Source: CAWIUB01 sp963839175
Lineage (GTDB): Bacteria > Actinomycetota > Actinomycetes > Mycobacteriales > Jatrophihabitantaceae
Assembly: GCA_963839175.1 (NCBI GenBank)
Contig: CAWIUB010000002.1
Coordinates: 108,606 to 172,605 of the forward strand
DNA length: 64,000 bases
Direction: 5' to 3'
The first letter of the stretch is position 1. Each line of letters opens with the position of its first letter. The notes beneath the pieces were generated by a model. It had not been told where the DNA came from. It saw nothing but the letters and a program-made list of their open reading frames with translations, and searched no databases. Shown here in pieces: positions 27,024 to 35,398 of the stretch. The position numbers and the translations under genes were made by a program.

Positions 27024-27488
27024 CTATGCGAACCCGGGAGGCTTCGTTCCGGCCGCCCACCGGGTAGCCGCGCCGGGGCGAATCTGGATGCGGATGCCGT
27101 AGTTCTTGCCGGCGCCGCCCACGATCAACGCCGCACACACCAACGACTGACCTGTGACTGCGAGCTGTTCGACGAGCGGCCGCGTTGCCTTCGCCGTCTC
27201 CGGTGTCAGACACCCGACCAGGTACCCGTCGAGGCGCACCGCGACGCCGCTGTCACCGTCGAGGCGCAGCACCGCCGGTACGTGCTTGTCGAACGGATGG
27301 CGCCACGGCCTCGGCGCGGCAGCTGCGGCCGCGAGAACGTCCTGGAAGTCCATGACGCCCATGACCGGATGGATAGTGGCGCTGCCCTTGCCCGGGTTCA
27401 TGAGCCGCACGCAGTACGTGCCGCCCTTGTAGGCAGCCAGCGCATCGATCAGGTCGGCGGCGGTCAGTTCGCGTTCTCGCTCAGTCAC
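27024..27488 (-). CDS. Small protein with a possible HIRAN-like domain, next to the resection operon
   Basis: 154 residues from GTG 27488 (GAGGGG about 11 nt upstream; a GTG at 27506 is the alternative). The first 50 residues include DLIDALAAYKGGTYCVRLMN. The second half, AVLRLDGDSGVAVRLDGYLV with GCLTPETAKATRPLVEQLAV and a final strand YGIRIQI, resembles the small beta-barrel of HIRAN-type DNA-binding domains (V-V-x-x-G-x-x-VG-x-L). It is convergent with sbcC (35 bp between stops) and follows the gene at 27572, whose C-half has the same pattern. Function inferred only from shape and place. Confidence 0.5.
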   Translation of the reverse strand: MTERERELTAADLIDALAAYKGGTYCVRLMNPGKGSATIHPVMGVMDFQDVLAAAAAAPRPWRHPFDKHVPAVLRLDGDSGVAVRLDGYLVGCLTPETAKATRPLVEQLAVTGQSLVCAALIVGGAGKNYGIRIQIRPGAATRWAAGTKPPGFA

Positions 27489-27571
27489 AGCTGGCAAACC
27501 CCTCACGCAGCGTCAGCCACGGACCCGCATGCGCCGCTCAACGTGCGCGTTGACCGCGCGGCAACGCTGCA

Positions 27572-28279
27572 TCAGGCGTCCGGTGGGATGCTGACGTGTA
27601 CCGAAAGCGGGCGCTCCGGTACGCGGTGGATCGTCACGACGACGTCGAGCGGCAGGCCTGCGGTCTTGACCTCGTGCAGCCGCCTGTACGGCTTCCCGTC
27701 CAGCGTGCCGAGTGCGCGGCCACCTTCTGCCACGCTCCAGGTGCCGTCCCCGCCAAGCAAGAGAACGCCGTTGCGTCGCACCTTCTTCTCCTTGGCCCGA
27801 CTGTGCAGGCTCTCGTCCAGTTCGGCGGCGACGCCGCGGAACAGGTGGACGTCCTCCCGGTACTGCGTCGGCAGCAGCGGTTCTCCCTCCTGTCGTGGGA
27901 GCGGTTTGCAGAGACCCCAGACGTCGACGTACTCGCCGACCTCGAGCTCTGCGTGAATCGTCGCGGGTTTACCGTCGCGTGCGAGCGCCTCGACGGTTTC
28001 GCGGTAGATGTCGCCCAGCATGGCTGGCACTGACGCAACCTGTGCGCCGCTGACTTGTACGCGCACTGCTCCCGCATATTCTCGGCTCTGCTCGATGCGA
28101 AGCTCTGCGAGCACCAGCGGACCGAAGCGGCGCAGCGCGTCCGTGATTTCCTTCCGGTGGACGTGGATGCCTGCAAGCTTGACCATGCCGGCGTCACCAT
28201 GCGTGAGCGTCGGGTAGGCGAGCCAGGACCCGCCCGTCGCGGGCAGCCCCGTTGATGCGCGTCGTTTGAAGAGCGCCAT
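27572..28279 (-). CDS. Hypothetical protein with a possible HIRAN-like domain
   Basis: 235 residues from ATG 28279 (MALFKRRASTGLPATGGSWL); longer upstream frames lack coding character. Residues about 55-115 read VLAELRIEQSREYAGAVRVQ, then VSGAQVASVPAMLGDIYRET and AELEVGEYVDVW, the same strand-strand-helix-strand order as in the gene at 27024. A basic segment (RAKEKKVRRNGVLLLGG) and an all-beta C-terminus end it. It is transcribed towards the resection operon, 83 bp before the second small gene. No known family is certain. Confidence 0.5.
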   Translation of the reverse strand: MALFKRRASTGLPATGGSWLAYPTLTHGDAGMVKLAGIHVHRKEITDALRRFGPLVLAELRIEQSREYAGAVRVQVSGAQVASVPAMLGDIYRETVEALARDGKPATIHAELEVGEYVDVWGLCKPLPRQEGEPLLPTQYREDVHLFRGVAAELDESLHSRAKEKKVRRNGVLLLGGDGTWSVAEGGRALGTLDGKPYRRLHEVKTAGLPLDVVVTIHRVPERPLSVHVSIPPDA

Positions 28280-28649
28280 GCGGTGATCATGGCAGCCGCC
28301 ACGCGCAGAACCCAGAGATGACCGGCCTCCAGCTAGATGGCTGACGAGTGGCTTCCGCACGAGTAGAGCAGCGGAACGTGCGCATAACAACGATGCGCGA
28401 GCTGATCAAGGCGCTGTGCTCGACGCGCGTATTCGGCGTACTGGGCGGACGGGCCCGTGGGGTTTGCCTCGATGTTGCTGGCAGATAGTGACCAGCCGAT
28501 CAGTCCCGCAGTCTGTCGGGGCGAACCGCGGCGTGGTGTCGCGTAAGCGCTGCTCTCGCGCTCCGATTTTCTCGTCTCGTGAAGCCCGATCAGCAGCGGC
28601 TGGAGCCTCCGGCGTCGGTGGCCCTGGGGCGGCGCCGGAGGAGGACAAG

Positions 28650-29330
28650 GCGTTGGCGAGGCAGCAGGGGAAGACGTATCCGTCCGGTCAGGCGTTCGCG
28701 ATCGTCGGCGTGAACGGGGGCAAGGCCAGCACCTTCAACCCCTGCTTCGGCTCGGAGTGGGCCTGGGCACAGACCTCCGCGGGAGGCACCAGCCAGGCAC
28801 CGGCTCAGCTGTACGTCAACACCGGTAACCCCGGGGACGTGTTGGCGCAGTACAACGTCACGGATTGGCCGACGAGCTCGGATCCGATCACCGATCCGTA
28901 CGGAAGGTGCTCCGGGACCTGGACCGACGATCTGCCGTGCTCGTGGGAGTACGGCTACGAGCGCGCCTTAGCGGACATCAACTTTGTCGGTGCTGCCGGC
29001 GGCAAGAAGTGGTGGCTGGACATCGAGACCGCCAACTCGTGGACCTCGGACACTAGCAAGAATCAAGCGTCGCTTGAAGGCATGGTCTACGCATTCGAAC
29101 AGGCAGGCGCGACGGTCGGCATCTACTCCAGCAGCGGCGCATGGTCCTCGCTGTTCGGCCCCGTGAAGGACACGAGCTCGCTGTATTCCCTCAACGTGTG
29201 GAGGCCCGGCGCCCGAACGCTCAGCTAAGCGGTCAGCAGCTGCTCGTTGGCCCCCTTCGAGGGCAACGGCCGCGTCGAGATCACGCAGTACGTCTCAACC
29301 CATCTCGACTACGACCACTCCTGCGTCTGA
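28650..29330 (+). pseudogene. Secreted glycoside-hydrolase-like protein, truncated and interrupted
   Basis: From about 28650 the frame reads GKTYPSGQAFAIVGVNGGKA, FNPCFGSEWAWAQTS, PAQLYVNTGNPGDV and KKWWLDIETANSWTS, then GMVYAFEQAGATVGIYSSSG. This is a TIM-barrel hydrolase-like pattern seen in secreted actinobacterial proteins (DUF1906/GH25-like). The N-terminus and signal peptide are replaced by unrelated sequence. An in-frame TAA at 29226-29228 interrupts the C-terminus, which otherwise continues APFEGNGRVEITQYVSTHLD to a TGA at 29328. Two independent lesions. Confidence 0.75.
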
Positions 29331-29936
29331 TTCCCAGCCTCAAGCACCCCGGGCGTAAGCAAGATCCACTGGAATGCTGCCGCCGGTTTGCGCTGATCGC
29401 GTGATCACCGTTGTCTTCGACGGCTGACGCCAGCCACAAACCACACCGTCACCGCCGCCGACATCGGCGTCGCCACGTCCACGACCGCGAACATAATGAT
29501 CACCGCATCCCAGCCGATCGTCGCTCACAGCGCGCCCAGGAATCGGCGATCGCGGGCGGCGCTCGGAAGGTGCCACCAGCGGCCCGGCACCGGCCCGACG
29601 GGTGCGCCGCCAGCTGGGTCGCTGGTTCGGCCCGGCAAAGGCTGTGACGTCCGGACTTCGTATCGTTAACCACCCGGCAATAAGTGACATGCTTGGCTGG
29701 GGCCCGTGTCGCTCAGGGACCACACCGCGGCGCGTACCTCGGGATGCAGGAGACGGTGTGCCACGCACCGGCCGGATTCGTTCCTGTGTGGTCTGTCGGT
29801 GCCGAGACCGACGACGCATGCAGCCCCGCCGGTGACCAATGCCTCTACCCGTACGACCAATGTCGCCTCAACGTAGGAGGTGGATTCACTCGTCGCGGCA
29901 GGGCGAGCGAGGCTCCGCCGAGTAAAGGGGGCCGAC
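29331..29936. other. No intact gene recognised
   Basis: 606 bp. On the minus strand around 29410-29520 one frame reads GWDAVIIMFAVVDVATPMSA, then a hydrophobic VTVWFVAGVS, like a single membrane-helix remnant, without a start or family. Upstream of 29937 a ribosome site AAAGGGGG precedes the next gene. Confidence 0.45.
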
Positions 29937-30515
29937 ATGACAAGCCGACTCGCACATGAGAAAACCCCACCTGTCGCGAGCGTGGGACCAAGGCCGCGTG
30001 GCGTCGGGGCGCTCTGGGCGTGGTTGGGGGCGAAGACCTGGCCGGCGTACTGCGCGGCGGGGGTTACCGCTGCCTACGGGCTGCTGAAGGCCTACTGGGT
30101 GTTCGGCGGCACAGCCCTGTGGTCCATTGCTCCGCTTCCGCAAGACCTGATCGACAAGGCACGGTCACACACCGCCCCTGGATGGTTCGTGATCGCAGAT
30201 GCCGCCACCGTGGTGCTCGCGGCGGTGGGCGTCCTGTTCGCCCTGGCGACCGTGCGCCCACGGCGGTGGCTGCCGGTCTGGCTGGTCCGTTGCCTACTGT
30301 GGCCGCTGGCCACGCTGATGGTGCTGCGCGCCGTGCTGTCGATCCCCGGTGACCTGTCTCAGCTTGCGACTGGCACTGGTGCGTCCACCCGCACCGCCCT
30401 GTGGGATCTGGTCTTGTGGTCGCCGTTGTTCCTGATCTGGGGCCTGCTGTGGGCAGCAACCGGTCTGACATATGCGCGCCGCGTCAAGCTCGCGTCCCAG
30501 CTGCGCCGCAAATGA
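29937..30515 (+). CDS. DUF3995-like four-helix membrane protein
   Basis: 192 residues from ATG 29937 (AAAGGGGGCCGAC upstream). After a Pro/Arg-rich 30-residue cytoplasmic start, four or five membrane helices follow: PAYCAAGVTAAYGLLKAYWVFG, FVIADAATVVLAAVGVLFAL, VRCLLWPLATLMVLRAVLSI and LVLWSPLFLIWGLLWAATGL. The first-helix pattern AAYGLLKAYWVFGGT fits DUF3995 membrane proteins of unknown function. Ends with a basic tail (ARRVKLASQLRRK). Confidence 0.7.
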   Translation: MTSRLAHEKTPPVASVGPRPRGVGALWAWLGAKTWPAYCAAGVTAAYGLLKAYWVFGGTALWSIAPLPQDLIDKARSHTAPGWFVIADAATVVLAAVGVLFALATVRPRRWLPVWLVRCLLWPLATLMVLRAVLSIPGDLSQLATGTGASTRTALWDLVLWSPLFLIWGLLWAATGLTYARRVKLASQLRRK

Positions 30516-30847
30516 TTCGGAGAAGGTTGCTCCGGCGGCGCATGTAATGCGACGGCACCGACAGGTTCGGGTTACCCAGCGGCGAGTCGGCCGGGGCCCT
30601 TGTCGCACGGACGGTGTGCGATCACGCCTTGGTGGAGTGCCAGAGGTCACGTAGCGGGATGCGGCGTCCGAACCGGAGCAGTGCCCCGCTGTAGAGGCGG
30701 CCGGCGCGAGTGGTCTGACACTGCGGCTGGCCGACCACCTAATCAGCAAGCCCGACTCGGTACTTGGCGTGGATCGAGCCGGTGTCGGTGGCCGCTCAGG
30801 GCGGCACGGCGACCGGTTAGGAGTCGAATGAGTCCTCGGGGTGGGGA
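30516..30847. other. No gene recognised
   Basis: 332 bp between convergent genes. No coding signal; no obvious hairpin with a run of T. Confidence 0.45.
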
Positions 30848-31285
30848 TCAGTTTGTCGGAAGTTGGTTCAATGCTTTGCGCATGCCGGCTTCTGCTTGGT
30901 TGCCGAGGTGTTCGACGGCTGGTTTGAGCAGTGGGGCGATGATGCGGGACGGGCCTTTGAAGGTGAAGTCGGCGGTGTAGGTTACCTCGGTTCCGGACGC
31001 CACTGGCCGGAAGGTCATGGTGTCCATGGCCATGACGGTCTTGTTCTCTCCGCGAAGTCGAATGAGTTGGCGGTCCACGAATTCATCGACGACGTAGGTG
31101 AGTCGCGTCGTCCTGCCGAGAAATGTCGAGGTGTTGAGGTAGGTGGTACCAATTCCGCCGTTGCCGTGCTGGCGCACGGTGGTGACTGTGCCTGGGTCCC
31201 ATTGGGTGGTTGTGGTGAAGTCGGATAGGTAGTCGAATACGGCGCCCAAGGGTTGTTCGACGACGACGGTTCTGAGCAGTCTCAT
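30848..31285 (-). CDS. SRPBCC (polyketide-cyclase-like) protein, last gene of the light-linked operon
   Basis: 145 residues, MRLLRTVVVEQPLGAVFDYL, then SDFTTTTQWDPGTVTTVRQH, the standard start of polyketide cyclase/dehydrase-type SRPBCC proteins with a long ligand-binding groove. The C-terminal helix is IIAPLLKPAVEHLGNQAEAG. It starts 31 bp after the SDR gene stop and is the fourth gene of the operon that begins at 34253. It likely binds a lipid-like compound handled by the operon enzymes, by inference. Confidence 0.85.
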   Translation of the reverse strand: MRLLRTVVVEQPLGAVFDYLSDFTTTTQWDPGTVTTVRQHGNGGIGTTYLNTSTFLGRTTRLTYVVDEFVDRQLIRLRGENKTVMAMDTMTFRPVASGTEVTYTADFTFKGPSRIIAPLLKPAVEHLGNQAEAGMRKALNQLPTN

Positions 31286-31316
31286 GGTGTCCTTACTTGC
31301 GGTGGTGGGATGGGTG

Positions 31317-32063
31317 TCAGGGCAGCGACGACTTTCCCCACAGGGCCGTCCATGCGCGGACGGGGACCAGGCGTGCGGCCTTCATGAGCAGGGCCATCCG
31401 CGGGGGGAAGACGATCTCGGTGCGGTCGCGCTCGAGTCCGTGGCAGATCGACCGTGCGGCCTGGTCGGCGTCGATGATGAACGGCATCGGGAAGCGGTTG
31501 CCGGCTGTGAGGTCGGTCCGCACGAAGCCGGGGCAGACGGTCGTGATCCGCACCCCGGTTCGGGCGAGGTGGATGCGCAGGGACTCCAGGAGGTTGAGCT
31601 GGGCCGCCTTGGTCGCGCCGTAGGCCTCGGCGCCGGCGAGGCCTCGGTAGCCGGCCACGGAGGAGATGCCGGCGATGACCCCGCTTCGCCGCCGCAGCAT
31701 CTCGGGCAGGAGGGCCGCGATGGCGTTGCTCATGCCGGTGAGGTTGACCTGGACGTGCCGGTCGAAGACGTCGGTGTCCCAGTGCTTGGGATTCATCGCC
31801 TTCCAGTAGCCCGCGGCCAGCACCGCGAGATCGATCGGGCCCAGCTCGTCGCGGATTTGTGCTGCCGCGGCTGCGAGGGAGGCGAGGTCGGTGATGTCCG
31901 CGGGCAGGACGAGCATGTCCCCGCGTGCGACGTCCTGGAGCTGCTCCTGGCGTCGTGCGGAGATCGCGACGGTCGCGCCACGGTGTAGGAGTTCGCGTGC
32001 CACGGCGGCACCGATTCCGCTGGATCCGCCGACGACCCACGCGACCTTGCCGTTCAGGTCCAT
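31317..32063 (-). CDS. Short-chain dehydrogenase/reductase
   Basis: 248 residues from ATG 32063 (MDLNGKVAWVVGGSSGIGAA). Classical SDR motifs: VGGSSGIGAA (NAD(P)-binding), NLTGM near 105, Ser in ISSVAGY, and YGATKAA (YxxxK catalytic). The C-terminus (PPRMALLMKAARLVPVRAW) resembles DltE-like SDRs. It lies between DUF1365 and SRPBCC genes; such quartets recur in light- or singlet-oxygen-induced lipid-modification clusters. Substrate unknown. Confidence 0.9.
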   Translation of the reverse strand: MDLNGKVAWVVGGSSGIGAAVARELLHRGATVAISARRQEQLQDVARGDMLVLPADITDLASLAAAAAQIRDELGPIDLAVLAAGYWKAMNPKHWDTDVFDRHVQVNLTGMSNAIAALLPEMLRRRSGVIAGISSVAGYRGLAGAEAYGATKAAQLNLLESLRIHLARTGVRITTVCPGFVRTDLTAGNRFPMPFIIDADQAARSICHGLERDRTEIVFPPRMALLMKAARLVPVRAWTALWGKSSLP

Positions 32064-32118
32064 GCCGGTCCCCTTGTCGTCTGGAGTTGCCAGCAAACAC
32101 CGCTGGATACGGTCATGG

Positions 32119-32913
32119 TCAGGCTCCTGCCTGCCGGTTGTGGGGTGGGCGAGTGTGCACTGGCAGCCCGCGGAGCCGGAGCCAGATACCGTGTACCCGG
32201 ATCAGGGTCGAGATCCGTTGGGTCATCAGGGGCTGGCGGATGAGCAGCCGAGCCAGGGTTCGGCGGGTGGCGGGTTCGGGCCGACCCCGAAAGGTCGCTG
32301 CGAATGCGACGGCACCGTCGCGGCGCAGCGTGACGGTTGTCGACACCAGGTCGGGCCTCAGGGTGAACCGCAGCGTGTAGGCGCCGTTCACGTCGAAGAA
32401 CGGGGAGACGTAGAAGTCCTTGCCCGTCACGGCGACGCCGGCCTGGTCGGGCCGCAGAAGGTAGGCGTGCCGCTCCCCGTAGGTGTTGTGGACCTCGGCG
32501 ATGACGCAGGCGAGCCGCTCGCTGCTGTCGTAGCACCAGAAGACGGATAGCGGGTCGAAGACGTGTCCCAGGACGCGGGCGTTGGCGAGCATGATGACCC
32601 GGGCCCGGGCGCCAAGGTGAATGCCGTTTCGCGCCAGGTAATTCTCGATGTTGGCCTTGATGGTCAGGCGGGGGTCGCCGAGGTGATCCTCGCTCCGGAA
32701 GCTGGCAAGCGGCCGCAGGTACCACGGCTGGCTTGGGAGGGAGTCGAGGTCGACGAGCCACTGGTAGATCCGGTGCCGGAAGGCGTGGCGCACGGGTCCG
32801 GAGCGTCGGTGGGTGACCCACCCATCGACCAGTGCCGGCAGCGTGGGTGGCCGGGTCCGTTCCGGCGCCGGTGCGGTCGTCTGCGGGGCGATCGTCAGGG
32901 TGGCGGCGCTCAC
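32119..32913 (-). CDS. DUF1365 family protein
   Basis: 264 residues from GTG 32913, which overlaps the stop of the FAD oxidoreductase gene by 4 nt (GTGA). Family marks: GPVRHAFRHRIYQWLVDLDS, ARVIMLANARVLGHVFDPLS and FWCYDSSERLACVIAEVHNT with YGERHAYLL, then KDFYVSPFFDVNGAYTLRF. DUF1365 proteins are almost always encoded beside FAD-dependent oxidoreductases, as here. A role in unusual fatty-acid or lipid modification under light stress is likely from context. Confidence 0.92.
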   Translation of the reverse strand: MSAATLTIAPQTTAPAPERTRPPTLPALVDGWVTHRRSGPVRHAFRHRIYQWLVDLDSLPSQPWYLRPLASFRSEDHLGDPRLTIKANIENYLARNGIHLGARARVIMLANARVLGHVFDPLSVFWCYDSSERLACVIAEVHNTYGERHAYLLRPDQAGVAVTGKDFYVSPFFDVNGAYTLRFTLRPDLVSTTVTLRRDGAVAFAATFRGRPEPATRRTLARLLIRQPLMTQRISTLIRVHGIWLRLRGLPVHTRPPHNRQAGA

Positions 32914-34253
32914 CAGATGATCCCGAAGTGTCGGGCGGCCTCGACGCCGGAGCGGCAGCCGTCCTCGTGGAATCCCCAGCCGTGGTAGGCCCCGGCATAC
33001 ACCGTGCGGTTGGTGGCGAGGGCGCTGAGCCGCGACTGCGCCCGGACCGCGTCGGGGGTGTAGATCGGGTGCTCGTAGTGCATGACCGCGGTAACGAGGC
33101 CCGGGTCGAGATGTTCGCGGTCGTTGAGCGTGACGAGGAAGGCCTCCGGCGATTGGTGCCCCTGCAGCCGGTTCATCCAGTAGGTCACTACCGCGGGCTG
33201 GCCGGGCCGGTCGCAGGACGTCATCGTGTAGTTCCACGACGCGCGGGCGTTCCGCGCCTGCGGCAGCACCGAGCTGTCGGTGTGCAGGACCGTCACGTTG
33301 CTCGAGTAGCCGAACTGCTTGAGGGTGCTGACCTCCGCGTCGCTCGGGTCGGCGAGCAGGCCGAGCGCCTGGTCGGCGTGGGTCGCGATGACGACGCGGT
33401 CCACGCGGGTGACCTGCCCGGCGACGTCCCGGATCTCGACGGTGTCATGGCGCCGGGCGATGTCGGTGACGGCATGGGCCACGCGGACGTCCTGCAGCAG
33501 TCCGGCGAGCCGCTCGACGTAGCTGCGGGATCCGCCGACGACGCTGTACCACTGCGGCGACCCGGTGACCCGAAGCATGCCGTGGTGGTCGAGGAACTGA
33601 AACAGGTAGCGGGCCGGGTAGACCAGCGTGGTCTCCCGCCCGGCCGACCACACGCAGGAGACGACCGGGATGGCGTAGTGGGCGATGAAGTGGTCGCTGA
33701 ACCCCTCCCGTTCCAGGAACTCGCCGTACGTCATCAGGTCCTCGTCGTCGGTCGTGCGCAGGAAGGCCGACGCCCGCCGGTGGAACCGCTTGACCTGCCA
33801 GAGCAAGCGGAGAAACCGCGGGTCGGCCAGGCGGCGTGGCTGGGCGAACATGCCGCGCAGCCCGCGTCCGCCGGCATACTCCAGCCCGCACTCCTCGCAG
33901 CGAACGCTCATGCTCATCTCAGTGGGCCGCACCTCGACGTCCAGCTCGCCGAACAGCTTGCGCAGCCACGGGTAGGTCACGTCGTTGTGGACGATGAACC
34001 CGCTGTCGACCGCGTGCTGGCGGCCATCCGAGTCCGTGACGTCGTGGGTGTGCGCATGGCCACCGAGCCGGTCCGCGGCTTCGAACAGGATGACATCGTG
34101 GGTGCGGGAGAGCAGGTAGGCGGCGGTGAGTCCGGAGACCCCGGCACCGACCACGGCCACGGACCGCCGCGGGGAATCGCCGGCCGAGCCTGAGGCCCAG
34201 GCGCGCCGGGCGGGTCCTGCGTCGATCGTCGTGCCAGAGGCGATGGAATCCAT
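32910..34253 (-). CDS. FAD/NAD(P)-binding amine-oxidase-like oxidoreductase
   Basis: 447 residues from ATG 34253. After about 30 variable residues comes the dinucleotide fold VAVVGAGVSGLTAAYLLSRT with HDVILFEAADRLGGHAHTHD (GxGxxG...E...RLGG), then GFIVHNDVTYPWLRKLFGEL. It is the usual partner of DUF1365 and, in many bacteria, of a cyclopropane-fatty-acid-synthase-like enzyme, which is absent here. First gene of a four-gene operon transcribed away from litR through a shared 91-bp promoter region. Confidence 0.92.
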   Translation of the reverse strand: MDSIASGTTIDAGPARRAWASGSAGDSPRRSVAVVGAGVSGLTAAYLLSRTHDVILFEAADRLGGHAHTHDVTDSDGRQHAVDSGFIVHNDVTYPWLRKLFGELDVEVRPTEMSMSVRCEECGLEYAGGRGLRGMFAQPRRLADPRFLRLLWQVKRFHRRASAFLRTTDDEDLMTYGEFLEREGFSDHFIAHYAIPVVSCVWSAGRETTLVYPARYLFQFLDHHGMLRVTGSPQWYSVVGGSRSYVERLAGLLQDVRVAHAVTDIARRHDTVEIRDVAGQVTRVDRVVIATHADQALGLLADPSDAEVSTLKQFGYSSNVTVLHTDSSVLPQARNARASWNYTMTSCDRPGQPAVVTYWMNRLQGHQSPEAFLVTLNDREHLDPGLVTAVMHYEHPIYTPDAVRAQSRLSALATNRTVYAGAYHGWGFHEDGCRSGVEAARHFGIIW

Positions 34254-34344
34254 TGTGGTGAACTTCCGTCGAAGGTTTGTCTAGGAAGCTAGCCCAGATC
34301 TCCAGGCTTGTCAAATGTCTGTCTACGGACTGTATAGTGTCCGA
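34254..34344. promoter_or_regulatory. Divergent promoter/operator between the FAD operon and litR
   Basis: For litR, TTGTCA (34308-34313) and TGTATA (34331-34336, 17-bp spacer) or TATAGT (34333-34338) form a promoter whose transcription would begin about at ATG 34345, a leaderless mRNA. An inverted repeat CGGAC-8 bp-GTCCG (34326-34330 and 34339-34343) overlaps the -10 box, the place expected for a MerR-family operator. The opposite operon starts at 34253, so one bound regulator could control both directions. Confidence 0.55.
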
Positions 34345-35247
34345 ATGGAGCTCCCAGAGGATCACGCGCTGCTGCGCATCGGTGAACTGAGTCGACGCGT
34401 TGGCGTCAGCGACCATGTGCTGCGCGCCTGGGAGACCCGCTACGGCCTCCTGCAGCCGGTGCGCTCAGCCGGCGGCTTCCGGCTGTACTCCGGCGCGGAC
34501 GAGGTGCGCATCCGCCGGATGCAGGCCCACCTCGCCGCCGGGCTCTCTGCAGCCGAGGCGGCGCACACCGTGCTCCGCGAAGACGGCGGCGCCAGCCTGG
34601 AACTCGCCCGACCCGCCGAACCACCCATCACCGCGTCCACGGTGAGTGAGCTCTCCGCCGCACTCCTACAGGCCCTGGACGTCTTCGACGAGCCGGCCGC
34701 GCACGCCGTGCTGGACCGGCTTGTGTCTGACCTCTCGCTGACAACCGTGCTGCGGGACGTCGTCGTCCCGTACCTAGCCGAGCTTGGCCGGCGCTGGCAG
34801 CGGGGGACGGCCAGCGTCGCCCAGGAGCACTTCGCCAGCAATGTCATCCGCGGCCGGCTCGCCGGGCTCGCCCGCGGCTGGGGAGGCGGGCACGGCCCCC
34901 GCGCGGTACTCGCGTGCGCACCCGGGGAGCTGCACGATATGGCGCTCATGGTTTTCGGCATCGTGCTGAATCGCAACGGATGGCGCATCGACTACCTCGG
35001 GGCGAACACCCCGGTCGAAGAACTCGGGCGGGCCGTCGACGCCACACATCCCGACCTCATCGTCCTCGCCGCCACACGCCCGGAGACCCTCAAGCCACTG
35101 CAACCGAAGCTCGCCGCGCTCGCCCGGCGCACCCCGCTCGCCCTCGCCGGAACCGGCGCCACACCGCAACTCGCGAGCGCCGTGGGAGCCCGGCTCATAG
35201 CAGGCGACCCGGTCACCGAGGCCGAGCAGCTCGGCCGGCCATGGTGA
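34345..35247 (+). CDS. litR: MerR-family B12-binding regulator (LitR/CarH photoreceptor type)
   Basis: 300 residues; ATG 34345 chosen because a good promoter ends just before it. N-terminal MerR HTH LRIGELSRRVGVSDHVLRAW with ETRYGLLQPVRSAGGFRLYS; then the B12-binding helical bundle with the Wx9EH motif (W151, E161, H162) that caps the adenosyl group; then a Rossmann B12 domain with PGELHDMA, whose H197 fits the lower axial cobalt ligand. The position of CarH His132 is Gln152 here. Such regulators repress in the dark with adenosylcobalamin and release DNA in light. It is divergent from a lipid-modification-type operon, with a photolyase remnant 7 kb away. Confidence 0.85.
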   Translation: MELPEDHALLRIGELSRRVGVSDHVLRAWETRYGLLQPVRSAGGFRLYSGADEVRIRRMQAHLAAGLSAAEAAHTVLREDGGASLELARPAEPPITASTVSELSAALLQALDVFDEPAAHAVLDRLVSDLSLTTVLRDVVVPYLAELGRRWQRGTASVAQEHFASNVIRGRLAGLARGWGGGHGPRAVLACAPGELHDMALMVFGIVLNRNGWRIDYLGANTPVEELGRAVDATHPDLIVLAATRPETLKPLQPKLAALARRTPLALAGTGATPQLASAVGARLIAGDPVTEAEQLGRPW

Positions 35248-35398
35248 AGGGACTCGTCGCCTGCGCGTCGCGTCGTCGCACCGGCGACTTCGCTCGTTCT
35301 TCACGGAGAACGTCACATGGGCGACGATAGAGACTGGGTGCGAAGCCCGCTGGCCGTTCAGGATGCAATCGTCGGCCTGCACGCTCAAAATGTCCGAT

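Noticed and set aside
24046..27213. Long minus-strand frames opposite sbcC
   Set aside because: Ser/Arg/Ala-rich reverse-complement shadows of a coiled-coil gene.
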